Source: Jackrogersella multiformis (taxonomy: Eukaryota > Ascomycota > Sordariomycetes > Xylariales > Hypoxylaceae). From it: a DNA stretch of 64,000 nucleotides. The stretch is taken from assembly GCA_902806575.1 (NCBI GenBank), contig CADCXD010000009.1, positions 1,054,001-1,118,000 of the forward strand. The letters run 5' to 3'. A model generated the notes under the pieces. That model was given only the letters and a program-made list of their open reading frames with translations. It made no database searches and was not told the DNA's origin. The first letter of the stretch is position 1, and every line of letters begins with the position of its first letter. Made by a program: the position numbers and the translations under genes. Positions 11,786-23,049 of this stretch are shown here, piece after piece.

Positions 11786-13805
11786 ATGCCATATCAACGC
11801 ACTGTCCACGGCTGGCGCCAGGTAACGCTGATCGCGACGTAAGTATAACTCGTCTTGTTGTCCTACCGCCGGGTTAAGCTATACTATACTAAACTAACTA
11901 TATGTCGATAGCCAACTAGTTGGCCTTCTTTTCTCGGCCATCGACGCTTCCATCGTATCGACTGCTCTCGTTACTATATCCATCAGTCTTCAAGACTTCC
12001 TGGATTCCCCATGGGTTGTTCTCGCTTATCTCCTGGCCTATCTCGGCTTCGCCATCGGGTTTGCCAAGTTGAGTGATATCTATGGCCGGCGCGAGATGCT
12101 ATGTTGCTCATGGGTGCTGTTCGTCGGCTTTTCGATCGGCTGCGCCCGTGCGACAACCATGACCCAACTGTGCGCCATCTTTTGTCCCCAATGTCTATCC
12201 TGTCCTATCCTAATATTTGCTAACATGTTGAGCAGGATCGTCTGCCGAGCCTTCCAGGGCATGGGAGGATCAGGTCTCTACAGCTTAAGTCAAGTCGTAC
12301 TCTTTGAAGCAGGCCCTTCGGACAAGCCGAGCTTAATGGGCGGTTTGATCGGTATCACACTGGCTGTGTCGTATGTGCTAGGCCCTATTTTGGGAGCCGT
12401 CATTTCATCAACGACCGACTGGACCATAATATTCTGGATCAAGTATGTACTTGTTGTGACTGCTCGGGCTCTGTGCTAATGCGTGTAATAGTGTCCCGGC
12501 CGGTGTAGCTGTCGTACTTGCTTTATACTTGGCATCGCCACCTGAGGTTGTCCCATATCAGAGAGGTTGGAACTCGATTCGGAAGATCGACTTTGCTGGC
12601 AATATCTCAGTCATACTGGCATGTTCACTGTTAGTTTTCTCTCTTCAAGAGGCTGGTGCCTACACATATGCCTGGGATAGCCCGGCCATCGTTGCAGCTC
12701 TGTCGATCGCCTCTCTCAGCTGGGTCATCTTCTTTGCGTGGGAGATTTACCTCGGCCTGAAGCGTTCAACATATATTGAACCTATCTTTCCCTTGCGACT
12801 ATTTTTCCGGCGGGTATACGCCAGCTGTGTGATGTGAGTATCCACGAGTATATCAGTCCTGGGCGGTGAGATGGCTAATTGAGACAGATGCACATTCTGC
12901 ACGGGCTACGTCTACCTGTCTATCCTCATCATCCTACCCGAGCGATTCCAGATCGTCAACGGAGAAAGCGCGCTCTACTCGGGCATACATCTACTGCCGA
13001 TGCTAGGTGCAACTTCTTTCGGTGCCTTCTCCGCGGGTACGATCTCGCGCAGGCGAAATAACACGTCATGGACTCTAATGTTGGCTCACGCCCTTCAACT
13101 TCTAGGTATCGGCCTCATGTCTACGCTCAAGGATGCAACCACCGAAACCAAGGCGCAGTACGGATTTCAGGTGATCCTCGGCCTCGGTTTTGGACTCTCC
13201 CTCGGCGCGGGGACAATCATGGCTTCGGTACAATCTCATAGTCAAGACTTAGCCGTTGCCCAGGGCGCGATCGCACAAGCTCGGGTGTTCGGCGGTGCTA
13301 TCGGGATAGCGATTTGCAGCATCATCTTCAACAGAAATGTGGCGACAGAACTCGGAAGCAGAATGGATCCCGACGATATGGCTGCACTACACCATAGCCC
13401 GACCATCGCTCCCTGGCTGCCGGATGACATCAAGCTCCTTGTTCGGGAAGTGTAAGTATATCTAACCATGCCTCTCCCCCCCCCTTTCGCGTTCATCGGG
13501 TGCATTTCTCCTTAGAATGGTGTATTTGTGGTTCCTCTCGTCAGTGTCGCAGAGGTCAGCTTCAGCATACAATGGCTACCTGTGTATCTGCAATACCAGC
13601 CGCTGCTAATTTTGAATTAACTAGGTATGCATCGGCTTTCACGAGCGACGTGAAAGTCATGATTGGCATCGCCACCGCTGGCGTCGTTGCCAGTGTGTTC
13701 ACCTACGAGAAACTCCCTCCCGCAATGTCCACTGTCTCACAGACCAAGGAGGTCTTGGGGATTGATGGACAGAGTGACACGGAGCTCAGATTAGTCAGCC
13801 GCTAG
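11786..13805 (+). CDS. MFS efflux transporter, DHA/14-TM drug or toxin pump type
   Basis: A plasma-membrane (or vacuolar) proton-antiport exporter is expected. Six exons (11786-11838, 11912-12169, 12236-12442, 12492-12833, 12888-13451, 13625-13805) join in frame to 534 residues, the usual size for this family. Visible family motifs are LVGLLFSAIDASIVSTALVTIS in TM1, motif A as KLSDIYGRREML, an ARAFQG-type segment as CRAFQGMGGSGLYSL, and motif C as SYVLGPILGAVI. The exon 2/3 junction uses GTGCGC and gives TQLIVCRAFQG. The last intron (13452-13624) is 173 nt, far longer than the others (49-73 nt). The divergent HR-PKS 5 kb away makes export of that polyketide or self-protection plausible, but this is inference; many such pumps lie outside clusters. 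The substrate is unknown. Confidence 0.9.
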
Positions 13806-15101
13806 TAAGCGTGTTGGTACCGAGATAATTATACGGATAGAGGCTGGGCCTCGTAATAACTCGTTGGTTACGGTTTGCAATATTCCCGGGCAAATGGATA
13901 GTGTTAGCCGGGTGCTAGGTAGGGGCTGCATTTTGATAGCTACACCACAACAGAGTAGGCGGCATAGAGCCTAGGCAGCATAGAGTCTAAGCAGCTTTGT
14001 GTAGCAAGCTCATGAGTAGTTCTCAGCTCCTCTGTTGTCTTACTTCGATATTGCCTTACTACTTCGATTCTACTTTCTGATGATCTGATAACTACCCCGT
14101 TCTCGTCGATTCTGGCTAGTTCACCGTCACCTAGAATAGTTAGAAATTTGCTGCTTATGAAACATTTACCAAGAGAAAGATTCCGGTTGGAGTTTAACAG
14201 GCCTTGCAGAAGAAGTGCATGGAGAGCATATGCTGTTCCACGTAAATAACGCCGTGATTAGCTAGATTTGGCTAGTAGCTAGTAGGTAGGTTAAGCTGTA
14301 AGATGGCCTACCTATCCGAGACACAATGCTCGAGAGTAGAACTACCTAGGTATTACACATATTAGCTTACACAATAGGTAGTAGGGAACACCAAATCATC
14401 TCGTGGGTGGCCGGCCTGAAACGTGTCTAGCAGAACTGGATGAAGCCAGACAAGAGGTCGACGAATAGGGGTACTAGCACTGGCTACACATAAAGTTCGC
14501 TTTGTGCCCTAGCGGGCACTGCGCTTTAATTAGCCAAACGGGCAGTAATTAACCAAGTACCAGTACATAATCTCTTAAGGATTTTATATACGTATATATG
14601 TACTTTTATATGTATAGTATAGCGCTAAAAACACATGTTAGTAAAGTATATGATTTTATATAGGATAACCACCTTAAATAAGGTAGAAAGCTAATCCTGC
14701 CCGTTTGGCTAATTAAAGCGCAGTGCCCGCTAGGGCACAAAGCGAACTTCATGTGTAGCCAGTGCTAGTAGGTAGCTAAATACGCTTTAACGAATACTAC
14801 TATGTACCTTTGTATTGATTAAACCACAAATGGGTTTATCGAAGTTAAGTACTACCTACCTAGGTATGTAGGTACTAGGTACATGTAGGTACCCCGCGGT
14901 AGAGCGGCTCGGTACCGAACTGGATTAAGAAGCATGTGAAAGTAGATGATAGTGTTACGTAATCTCCAATACCCTAAAACTAGGTACATTAACCTTGTCA
15001 AAGTAAATTGTAAATTGTAAATTCTTACAAAGACAAATTCTTACAAATATTACAACTACAAATTACAATTTGTATATTACATATTACACTCTAGAATACA
15101 A
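13806..15101. other. Intergenic region between MFS and RraA-like genes
   Basis: No gene is visible. It holds the 295-bp MITE described separately, two CCTAGG palindromes (14344, 14859), a loose 17-bp duplication near 13960-13995 (CATAGAGYCTARGCAGC), and an AT-rich stretch from 15000 with repeated TGTAAAT and TTACAAAT words just upstream of the RraA-like gene. Confidence 0.65.
14474..14768. mobile_element. MITE with 72-bp terminal inverted repeats and TA target duplication
   Basis: The left arm 14474-14545 and the right arm 14697-14768 are inverted copies. I count one mismatch in 72 bp. The ends read CTAGCACTGGCTACACA. The element is flanked on both sides by TA (14472-14473 and 14769-14770), as in Tc1/mariner/pogo-type transposons. 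The 151-bp core is AT-rich and non-coding, so it is non-autonomous. The near-identity of the arms points to recent insertion and to escape from RIP. Confidence 0.92.
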
Positions 15102-16113
15102 ATGCTTATACAACGACGACGTCTATTACCATATTTTCTTCCAAGACGTCCACTGGGTATCATCGCACCGCGCAAACCACGACACCCAGCTCGCTACCTC
15201 GGCACTATGACGGAATCTCAAGATGCCATCATCGCAGAGTTGCGAAAATATACAACGTAAGAACTGGCAGTGATGTTCACCATAATTCAGCTCATCTCTG
15301 TTTTCCCAGGTGCGACGTTTCCGACGCTCTGTGCAAATTAAAATATCGCAATGGCGGGTTTCTGTCCGGCTTGACCATGTGGTCCCCTCAACGCCAAGAT
15401 GGCCCTACCAAGATCGTGGGCCCGGCTTACACCGTCAAATATGTGCCACTAGACGACCCGGTAGCCAAACATCCGAATCATTACGTATGTTGTGTTGTTG
15501 AAATTGCCCAGCATTCTCCCAATCGCTACTTGGGTACCAGCGTGGGCGGGAGACTTGCTGACTGCTGCGGCCAAAGATCGATGCGGTGCCCAGAGGCGCT
15601 GTAATCTTCGTCTCGTGCCCTCCTAGGACCCCGAATGCCGTCTATGGCGGGCTTATGTCGACTCGTGCCCAAGTTAGCGGCGCCGTCGGGTCCGTCATTG
15701 ATGGACGCTTTCGTGATTTACAAGAGCAGCGAGCGTTGAAGTATCCGGTATCGCACACTAGAAACGATCCCTTTTCTTCTTCTTCTTCTTCTTCTTCTTC
15801 TTCTAAGGCATGATCTCTAACGACAAGGGAATTATAGATATTTGCTAGAGACGTAGGCACATCACCTCCCGCAGAACTACTCAAGGTAGCTGCGGTCAAT
15901 GTGCCTGTAAAGCTGCAAACGGATGAGCAGGATATGGAGATTCGACCGGGTGACTACCTGATCGCGGACCTAAACGGCGTTGTCGTATTACCCGTTGAAC
16001 TGGCGGAGCGAGCGCTGCCGCTGATGCGGAAGCAGGTCGAGGCTGATGACCAGATGGCCATTGAGATCAAGAAGGGTATGACTTTTACTGACGCTAGTAA
16101 GAAGTTCAGGTAG
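15102..16113 (+). CDS. RraA / HMG-aldolase-like protein with alternative mitochondrial leader
   Basis: A member of the RraA-like fold that includes 4-hydroxy-4-methyl-2-oxoglutarate/oxaloacetate-type aldolases; fungal members are mostly uncharacterised. Four exons (15102-15256, 15310-15484, 15577-15747, 15838-16113) give 258 residues from the first ATG. The family's metal/oxoacid site is visible as GSVIDGRFRD, and the C-terminal region reads RPGDYLIADLNGVVVLP. A second in-frame ATG at 15207 begins MTESQDAIIAELRKYTT, the usual start, giving 223 residues. The extra 35 residues (MLIQRRRLLPYFLPRRPLG...) are rich in Arg with no acidic residue, like a mitochondrial presequence. Cytosolic and mitochondrial forms from one gene are therefore possible, by inference. 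It converges on the histidine kinase gene. The substrate is not deducible. Confidence 0.88.
15774..15803 (+). repeat. (TTC)10 microsatellite in intron 3 of the RraA-like gene
   Basis: Ten TTC units inside the 90-nt third intron (15748-15837), forming an unusually long pyrimidine tract between donor and branch region. Length changes here could affect splicing. Confidence 0.9.
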
Positions 16114-16757
16114 AGATAGAACACCTCTCGTCTCACTTAGATGTCGGAGCCACGTCTATTGCATGGAAGTCGAGTCCTAGGTTAGCTAGACCTTGGAGCT
16201 TTTGCATCCCAGTAGAGCATATATTCTGGTACATAGTTGGTGATAACGCCTTAGACCTACCCGATATCACGAGCATAGATACGTCCTCGATTGTTTCTCG
16301 CTTTGCTCGTGTTGCTATAGTAGGTCATTCCAATAACTCTTTATGTATATTATACAACGAATATGGCTATCCGGCGTGAAATAGATAACGGGGGTATTAT
16401 AAGCAGCTGCTCTCTATCGTGTATATATATATATCAGCAACTGCGAGCTTGATACGCCTAGTAAAGATGATTCCAAAGATTACGCAGAACGCCAGATCCA
16501 TGTCTTTCTTTCTTTCAAAATCGCTCTTGCTCCCCGTGGTAATCATGCTAACGCTACCCATACAATGGCAAATGCAAAAAGATGCGCCGGAAAAGGGGGA
16601 GGCTAGAGATGCAAACCTCAGGCTAACAGAGGGAATGGTTAGTGAGGGTAGAACGTCCTCCTCGTAAAGCAATGCGCAAGCTCAACAATTCTCGAGGGCG
16701 ACTTAGGTAATTCAGTCAAGCTCAACAAGCCGTACTCGAGATCCCCCGAGCTGGCCT
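16114..16757. other. Convergent intergenic region, shared 3' ends
   Basis: This 0.64-kb stretch lies between the stop codons of the RraA-like gene (plus) and the histidine kinase (minus). Open frames of 82-91 codons are present on both strands at 16397-16672 but show no domain or coding pattern. It probably holds the 3' UTRs and polyadenylation signals of both genes; none can be pinned down by eye. Confidence 0.6.
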
Positions 16758-19700
16758 TCACCCTACCGTCTCGGGCTGCCTTGTGACCAACGTCATCTTC
16801 TCGATCAGCTCTAGAATCCTAAATGGCTTAACCAGTACGTCATCACATCCCGCGGCCTTGGCCTCCAAAATTTGCTCCATGCGTGCGTTTGCACTGACTG
16901 CGATAATCGGGATTCGCGGGCCCTTGAAATGTCCCGTCTTTTCAAGCTCTCTAATTTTGCGCGTGCAGGTGAGGCCGTCCTGTACAGGCATCTCGATATC
17001 CATCAGGATGAGACTAAGTGGAAATTGCCCGCCGGCGCGGTTCGTATGCTGGAGCTTCTCCAGTGCCTCTACCCCATGGTTGGCCACCTCGACGGTGCAG
17101 CCGCTGGTCAGTAAATCGCGACGCGTAATCTGCTGGTTGATAAGATTATCCTCGACCAGAAGTACACCTTCGATATGCGGACCTAGTAGCCTCTTAGTCG
17201 GTTTTGCCATAGTAAATGGCCCTTTGTTATTAGGCTCTCTGGCCACGGTGCTGCTTGGCGTTCTGAGGATGTGGCCGACGGCTAGTGCCGCTGCTCGAGC
17301 GTCCTGGTATGCCTCCTCGCTTGGAACCTGCGCTTCGATATAGAAGGCGAAGGTCGAGCCCTGGCCGGGGCTGGACGCTACTCCGATAGCACCGTTTTGC
17401 ATCTCCGTCAGCCTACGGCTAATGAACAGCCCAAGCCCCGAGCCTCCGTATTTCACATGAGTCTTCGAATTGGCTTGGACGAATCGTTGAAACAAAGACG
17501 ACTTCTCTTCTTCCGTAAGGCCCTGTCCCGTGTCCTTGACTTCAAACATGAGGTAGATTCTATTCACCTCAGGCAAGGGCACAGACACAGACACAGACAC
17601 AGGGACTGACACTGGTACTGGCGAGGAAGGCCTGGTACCTTGCCATGTCATGTCCGTAGCTCGTGGGATGAACTGGACGGAAGAAATACGATCCTCCGGC
17701 CGAGTCTTCGAAGCACTCATCGTAATCGACACATTTCTTGTCGGGCCATTTTTCGTGAACTTCAAGGCGTTAGTCAGGAGGTTGATGAGCACCTGTTTCA
17801 GCCGCGAAGGATCTAGATCGAGGAACTCAATATTCAGTTCAGTATAAGATCGATCGACTACCATAGTCAAGTCAATGTCAACTCTACGGGCTTCCACTTC
17901 AAACATTTTGAACGCTTCCCGCGCGATATGAATTGGGTTTACCGTAATCGGCGTAATGGACAAGAGATTTGAGTCCAACTTCGACATTGTCAAGATGTCA
18001 TCAACGATACGTTTTTGATGCTGGGCACAGGCAATTATCGTCTCTGCATTATCTATGCTGTCCTTGAGCAACTGGTCACTTTCCTGCCAGATACTTCCCA
18101 GGGTATCAACGGTAGAGGAACTTGGGACGCAGTTATTACCAGGCATAGAAGATTGCGTATCAACCAGTTCTTGAGCCTTGGTGAGGCATCCGATGACTGC
18201 ATCAGCGCATTGAACAATTGCGCTCAGGGGGTTCCTCATCTCATGGGAAGTCAAGTCGATAAAATTCTCCTGCTGCCGCTTGGATTCGATAGCCTCGTCT
18301 TTCCGCTGCCGCTCCTTCTCGAACTGCCATTTCTGCAGCGAGACATCGCTTAGGCAGCCTGTAAAGGTCTGTATGGCACCTTCGGAGTTGCTTACTGGCA
18401 TAAAGGTGGCAAGGACCCAGCGAGGTGCAACGATTTGGTCTCCGGTGGTGTCTGTCTCGGTCCACTGCGTGTTGAGCCGAAGCTCCGCAGTTTGCGGCTT
18501 GCCCTCTTCGACGAGAGCCACAAGCGTCCTCTGAAGGACCGGCAAATCCTCAGTGATGACGCAAAACTCGAATGGCTTAACTGATATCTGAGAGAGATCC
18601 ACCCTCTCTATGCCACACATTTCGTAAAAGACGTTGTTAGCCGAAAGTAACCTACCATCAAGCGCCATGTCATACATGCCTACAGTCGCGAGCTCAGCCA
18701 TCCTATACCAGCTTAAGTTAGTCTAACAACAGCCTTACTTTGACACATTTTGACCAAAAGCCCCCCCCCGCCCCTCCGAAGAGGAGGAGGAGGAGAAAGA
18801 AAGGGGCGGAAGAAAGAATGATACTTACCGTTTGAGATTCTCCGCTTGCTGAGCTTTTCGGATGGCTTCCTCGGCAGCCTTCTTGTGGAGGGTTACGTCT
18901 ATTAGGCATGCCAGGACTTGATTGATGCTACCATCGGGACCCCTTTCAGCTTTCAGGGAACCCAAGACGTGCCGCACACCTGCATCACCAACATCCAGGT
19001 CCAAACCAGCTTTCTCGAAACTAGGAGAACTTCCAATGGGGTACTGCAGGGGATAGTTGTCTTCTGGCGGCCGGCGAACCCGAAACTCAATTGTGACGGT
19101 AAGCATCCTCTCAAGTTCATCGTATGCTCGCTGCACATTAGGCTTGTCTTCTTCGATAACACAAGACAGGAAGCCCTCCGCGGTGAGTGGATTTACTTGA
19201 GGGGCGCCTGTAATACGGTGCCAGGCATCATTTGCGAATGTAATGTTGCCACGATGGTTGCCGAAACACATGCCAACCGGGATGAATTCGGCGATCTGCT
19301 GGAACTTCTGGACCGACTCCGTAGCTACTCTCGTCTGCATTGTGAGGTTTTCTTTCAGGATGGCCTGATCGTAGGCAGCTTGCTCGGCTATATTGCGACC
19401 CCTTCGTGCTTCTTCCTCGAGAAGCACGGTTGATGCCAATGAGGTAGTCAGCTTTTGGCCGAGCAAGGAGATGTACTGTTGGTAGTCGTTGTCGTAAGGC
19501 CGGCGAGGATTGAGGCCGAGCAGAAGCAAGCCCAATACATTATCCTCCTTGGTTGGTCGTATGGGGCAAATGACAACCTCGCGGCAAGGGTGCTCGAAGC
19601 CACGCCATGTTAATCCCTCGAGCAGAGATTCAGGCAACGTCCCATCATCCCTGATTTGGACCAATAGCGGGTTCTGCGATTCGAGAGCTTCTCGGAAATA

Positions 19701-20960
19701 CGAAGACAAACCCTGGCTGCTTCCGTCTAGCTGTAGCCTTGACGGAGCTATGGGGTGGCTGTCTGGGACAGCCAGACAACCCTCTAATCGGCAGACTCTT
19801 CCCACGGTCCGCGAGTGGGAGTCTTGCTCGACAGAATATAGGATAGCGAGGGGAATATCGTAGGTCGGTTGGCAGGCCTCAAGCGCTTGGATGAGCTTAG
19901 CCCAGTAGGACTTCACATCGCGCGCTGTAACCAGCATGTCGCCGAGATCAATTAACATCTTGGTGCGTCTCTCCCAAAGTCGCATTGAAGTAGCATCTTG
20001 AATAGGCTGGATGAAACCAAAGCACCTATTGTTTTCAGTTATAGGGATGATGGACCACTTGAGATACGTCTCTTCCGCACTCCCGTCAGCCTTCTCCACG
20101 AAGAACCGGCAGTCCTGCTCTTCGCTCGCATGTTTTTTGGAAACCGTCGTAGAGATTGCTAGCTGGATCTTCTCGGAGAGATCAGGCCAAGCATCCTCCA
20201 CCGACTTCCCCAGTAAAGCAGCATGGTTGGGGCCACGCAACCTGCTAAAAGGTGCGTTGTATAGGGTAGTCAATTTCTCGCCCCAGTAGATAACAATCGG
20301 TCTCGAATCAGCAAGGATCTGGTTGAAGGCATGTTGCAGGATAGCAGGCCAACGAGGGAGTGGTCCGAGAGGTGTTCCCGCCCAATCCAAGGTGTTGATA
20401 GCGCGGACGAAATGCTCCTCGTCCGGCAACAAGTCGTCCAAAGAGATCCAATCATGGCCATCGTCGTTTGAAGCTTCACGTCCGCCGGGAGCTTCTAGAA
20501 GAGGATCGCGTAAGGGATCGCGTAGTGGGTCGTGTACGAGGTTTTTGCTGTCGGAACAAGTTCTGCCGTCCGAACAAGTTTCGCTGTTGGAACAAGTATA
20601 TGAAGCTGGTCGACGCTCCGTACCGCCGTCAACGGATAATTGATCATTGCTGCCAATGACTGCCCATTTATCGCGGACCATCAAGCGAGTCCAGCATGTA
20701 TTCTCGAAATGGAACGTACGACCAACCTCGATATCATTACCACGTGAACCCACGGCGTTGATCCAATTCCAGAACGGTCCATCCTCACGCGACTGGGATA
20801 ACTCGAGAACTCGACCATGGAGCGCGGCTCGTCCTCCTAAGGCGGGGTTCGCATAGATCGGTTGCGACGGTCTTGTAGTGGCCACCACGAAGGTCGGCCG
20901 AGGATCTGAATCGAGGAGCTCAAGGATGCCGACGTCGGATATCCCCATTAATGGGTACAT
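16758..20960 (-). CDS. Hybrid sensor histidine kinase with PAS/GAF array and receiver domain
   Basis: A multistep phosphorelay sensor. Two exons (20960-18829 and 18702-16758, intron 126 nt) encode 1358 residues. Order: PAS-like N-terminus (about 20-90), low-complexity repeats (122-155), PAS (about 190-330), GAF-like (about 335-515), coiled coil, PAS (about 553-695), PAS (about 712-840), then HisKA with phospho-acceptor His864 in LTSHEMRNPLS. The ATPase has an N box (NLLTNALKF, about 1018), G1 (DTGQGL, about 1101) and G2 (GGSGLGL, about 1130). The receiver domain starts VLLVEDN, with phospho-Asp1279 in LILMDIEMP and the Lys in LVKPF. No membrane segment is seen, so a cytosolic sensor is likely. 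All catalytic residues are intact. I do not assign a fungal kinase group. The ATG lies about 30 bp from the AT-rich block, so its promoter must be inside or missing. Confidence 0.95.
17581..17601 (-). repeat. Coding (CACAGA)n microsatellite in the kinase ATPase domain
   Basis: ACAGAC hexamers are repeated in the insertion between the N and G boxes. On the sense strand they encode alternating Val-Ser with Pro (residues about 1072-1088, PVSVPVSVSVSVPLP). This is a loop position where ATPase length variation is tolerated. Confidence 0.85.
20548..20601 (-). repeat. 18-bp coding tandem repeat in the kinase N-terminal linker
   Basis: Three 18-bp units, each carrying GAACAAGT, encode the hexapeptides TCSNSE, TCSDGR and TCSDSK (residues 122-139 with the next residues). 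A shorter 12-bp duplication nearby (about 20500-20535) encodes DPLRDPLRDPLL. Both lie in an unconserved linker between the first two sensor segments. Confidence 0.85.
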
Positions 20961-20995
20961 CGTTAGCAGAGCCGGTGGTGTGGTAACGTGGTTTA
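20961..20995. other. Sharp euchromatin to AT-rich boundary
   Basis: Between the kinase ATG and about 20,995 the sequence is of normal composition; from there it is nearly all A and T. The kinase reading frame stays open upstream of its ATG for at least 20 codons into the AT-rich DNA, so a longer original N-terminus cannot be excluded. No normal-composition promoter remains. Confidence 0.8.
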
Positions 20996-22031
20996 ATATT
21001 AACGATAAGTAAAGAAAATATAATCGTAAATAGCGAAAATAAAGTTTTTAAAAGATCGATAAAATTAAAATAATATTTAAATTAAAATTAAAAAATTAAA
21101 AATATATAATTAATTAAATTTTTATTATATAAATTAAAATTAATTATTATAAAAATTAAAAATAAATTAAAAATAATTATATTATATTTTTAACGATAAA
21201 TATATATATATTATTTTATTTTATTATATAAAAAAATATAAAAAAATATTACGATAAAAATTTAAACGTTAATTATTTAAAAAGAAATTTAAAATTAATT
21301 AAAAATAATAATTTAAAGTTTTTTAATATAATCGGTTTTTAAAATAAATTTATATAAAAATAATATAATTATATTTAAATTATTTAATTAAAATTTTTAT
21401 TTAATAATTTTAATAATTTTTAAAATTTTTAAAATTTTATAATATTATAAATAATATAATTAATAATTAATTAATATATAAAAATATTAAATGTTATAAA
21501 ATAAAAATAAAAGTTTTAAAATAATTATAATTTTTAAAAATTAAAAGGAAATTAATATCTCGAAATAAAATTAATAAATATAAAATAAAAATTATTTTAA
21601 TATATAAATTATTATTTTAAATATAAATTATATAATTATAATTTTTGATAAAAAATTTAAAAATAATAACGTTTTTATTAATTATAAGTTAATGTTTTAT
21701 TAAATTAATTTTTAACGTTTAATAAATATATTTATATTGTTTTTTTATTATCGTGGTTATTATTATTAATTAAAATATCGTTATCGTTATCGGGTAACGT
21801 ATCGTTATAAATAAAACGTAAATCGATAAATTTATTAAATATTTACGTTTTTTTATAAGTTTTATTTTTAATAATATAAATATAAAAATTTTAATTAATA
21901 TTATTATTAATTTTTTTAATAATAAACGTAATTAATTTAAACACGAAAATTAATTTTTTTATTTTTAACGTAACTTTTATAATAATCTTTTATAATTTAT
22001 AAAAATATTACGCGTATTTTTTTATATTATT
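20996..22031. other. AT-rich segment, unassigned
   Basis: No gene or recognised repeat. It is low-complexity A/T DNA between the kinase gene and the first Family 2 solo LTR, probably an old RIP-mutated repeat. Confidence 0.5.
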
Positions 22032-22202
22032 TAATGCGATTTTATAAAAGTTTTTACATTAAATGAAAATATATACTTTATACTTTAAATTAAATAAATA
22101 AAATAAAAACTTTTATTTTTTATTTTATTTTTCGCTCGTTTTAAAATAACGGAGAAATTATTAATTTTATATATTAAAACACACTTTATAAGGTCCGTAC
22201 CA
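22032..22202 (-). mobile_element. Family 2 solo LTR, 171 bp, reverse orientation
   Basis: Starts TAATGCGA and ends GGTCCGTACCA, keeping the terminal CA. It is flanked by an exact 5-bp duplication TTATT (22027-22031 and 22203-22207). Orientation is relative to the complete Family 2 copy. Confidence 0.9.
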
Positions 22203-22463
22203 TTATTATAACTTTAACGATATTTATTAAAAAAAATATAATTTTTATTATTTTTTAATAATTAAAAGAACTTTTATAATTAATACGCGTTATTATTATA
22301 ATTATTAACTTATATTTATTATTATTTATTATAAAACGTTTATATTTAAAAATATCTCGTCGTTATCGTTATTTATTATACTTATCATTTTATTTATTAT
22401 AATTCTTTAAAACTTCGGTTTTATATTATCGTTTTTATATATTAATTAAATTAATTAAATTAA

Positions 22464-22553
22464 TTTTAATTTATTATATAATTTTAATTTATTATATAAT
22501 TTTAATTTATTATATAATTTTAATTTATTATATAATTTTAATTTATTATATAA
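22464..22553. repeat. 18-bp minisatellite, five perfect copies
   Basis: Five head-to-tail identical units TTTTAATTTATTATATAA just before Family 1 copy A. Perfect identity inside heavily mutated DNA suggests expansion after, or independent of, RIP. Confidence 0.9.
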
Positions 22554-22878
22554 TTTTTTAAAAAAATTCTTAACGTTTTATTTTATATTTTTATTTATTT
22601 AAGATACTTTAAATATATTTTATTATAAATTAAAGCTTTTATATTAAAACGAAGCTTTTATTATAAACTTATTTTTTATTTTTATAAAATAATTTTTTAC
22701 CGAAGTGTTTTTTAACTCGGTAAAAGTATTTTATTTATTTTTTTATTCAAAATTATGATTATATAATTTATATTTAAAGTAATAATTTATAATTTATATT
22801 TATTGACTTTATTTTAAAATATTAATTTGTTTTAATTTTTAAAAATTATAATTATTTTAAAACTTTTATATTAACTTT

Positions 22879-23049
22879 TAATACGAACTTCATAAAATGT
22901 GTTTTAATATATAAAATTTATAGTTTTTTCGTTATTTTAAAACGAGCGAAAAATAAAATAAAAATTAAAAGTTTTTATTTCATTTATTTAATTTATAATA
23001 TAAAATATGTATTTTTATTTAATATAAAAACTTTTATAAAGTCGCATTA
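22879..23049 (+). mobile_element. Family 2 solo LTR inside the 5' LTR of copy A
   Basis: Exactly 171 bp, starting TAATACGAAC and ending GTCGCATTA. The flanks ACTTT (22874-22878) and ATTTT (23050-23054) differ by one C/T, as expected if RIP struck after insertion. It interrupts Family 1 copy A, so it is younger than that copy. Confidence 0.88.

Noticed and set aside
13515..13624. Mini-exon in the transporter starting after CTTAG at 13514
   Set aside because: Direct joining of 13451 to 13625 keeps frame and gives the family-like run REVYASAFTSDVKV; the mini-exon needs further splicing without support.
16397..16672. Overlapping open frames on both strands between convergent genes
   Set aside because: Too short, no domain, and located where two 3' UTRs are expected.
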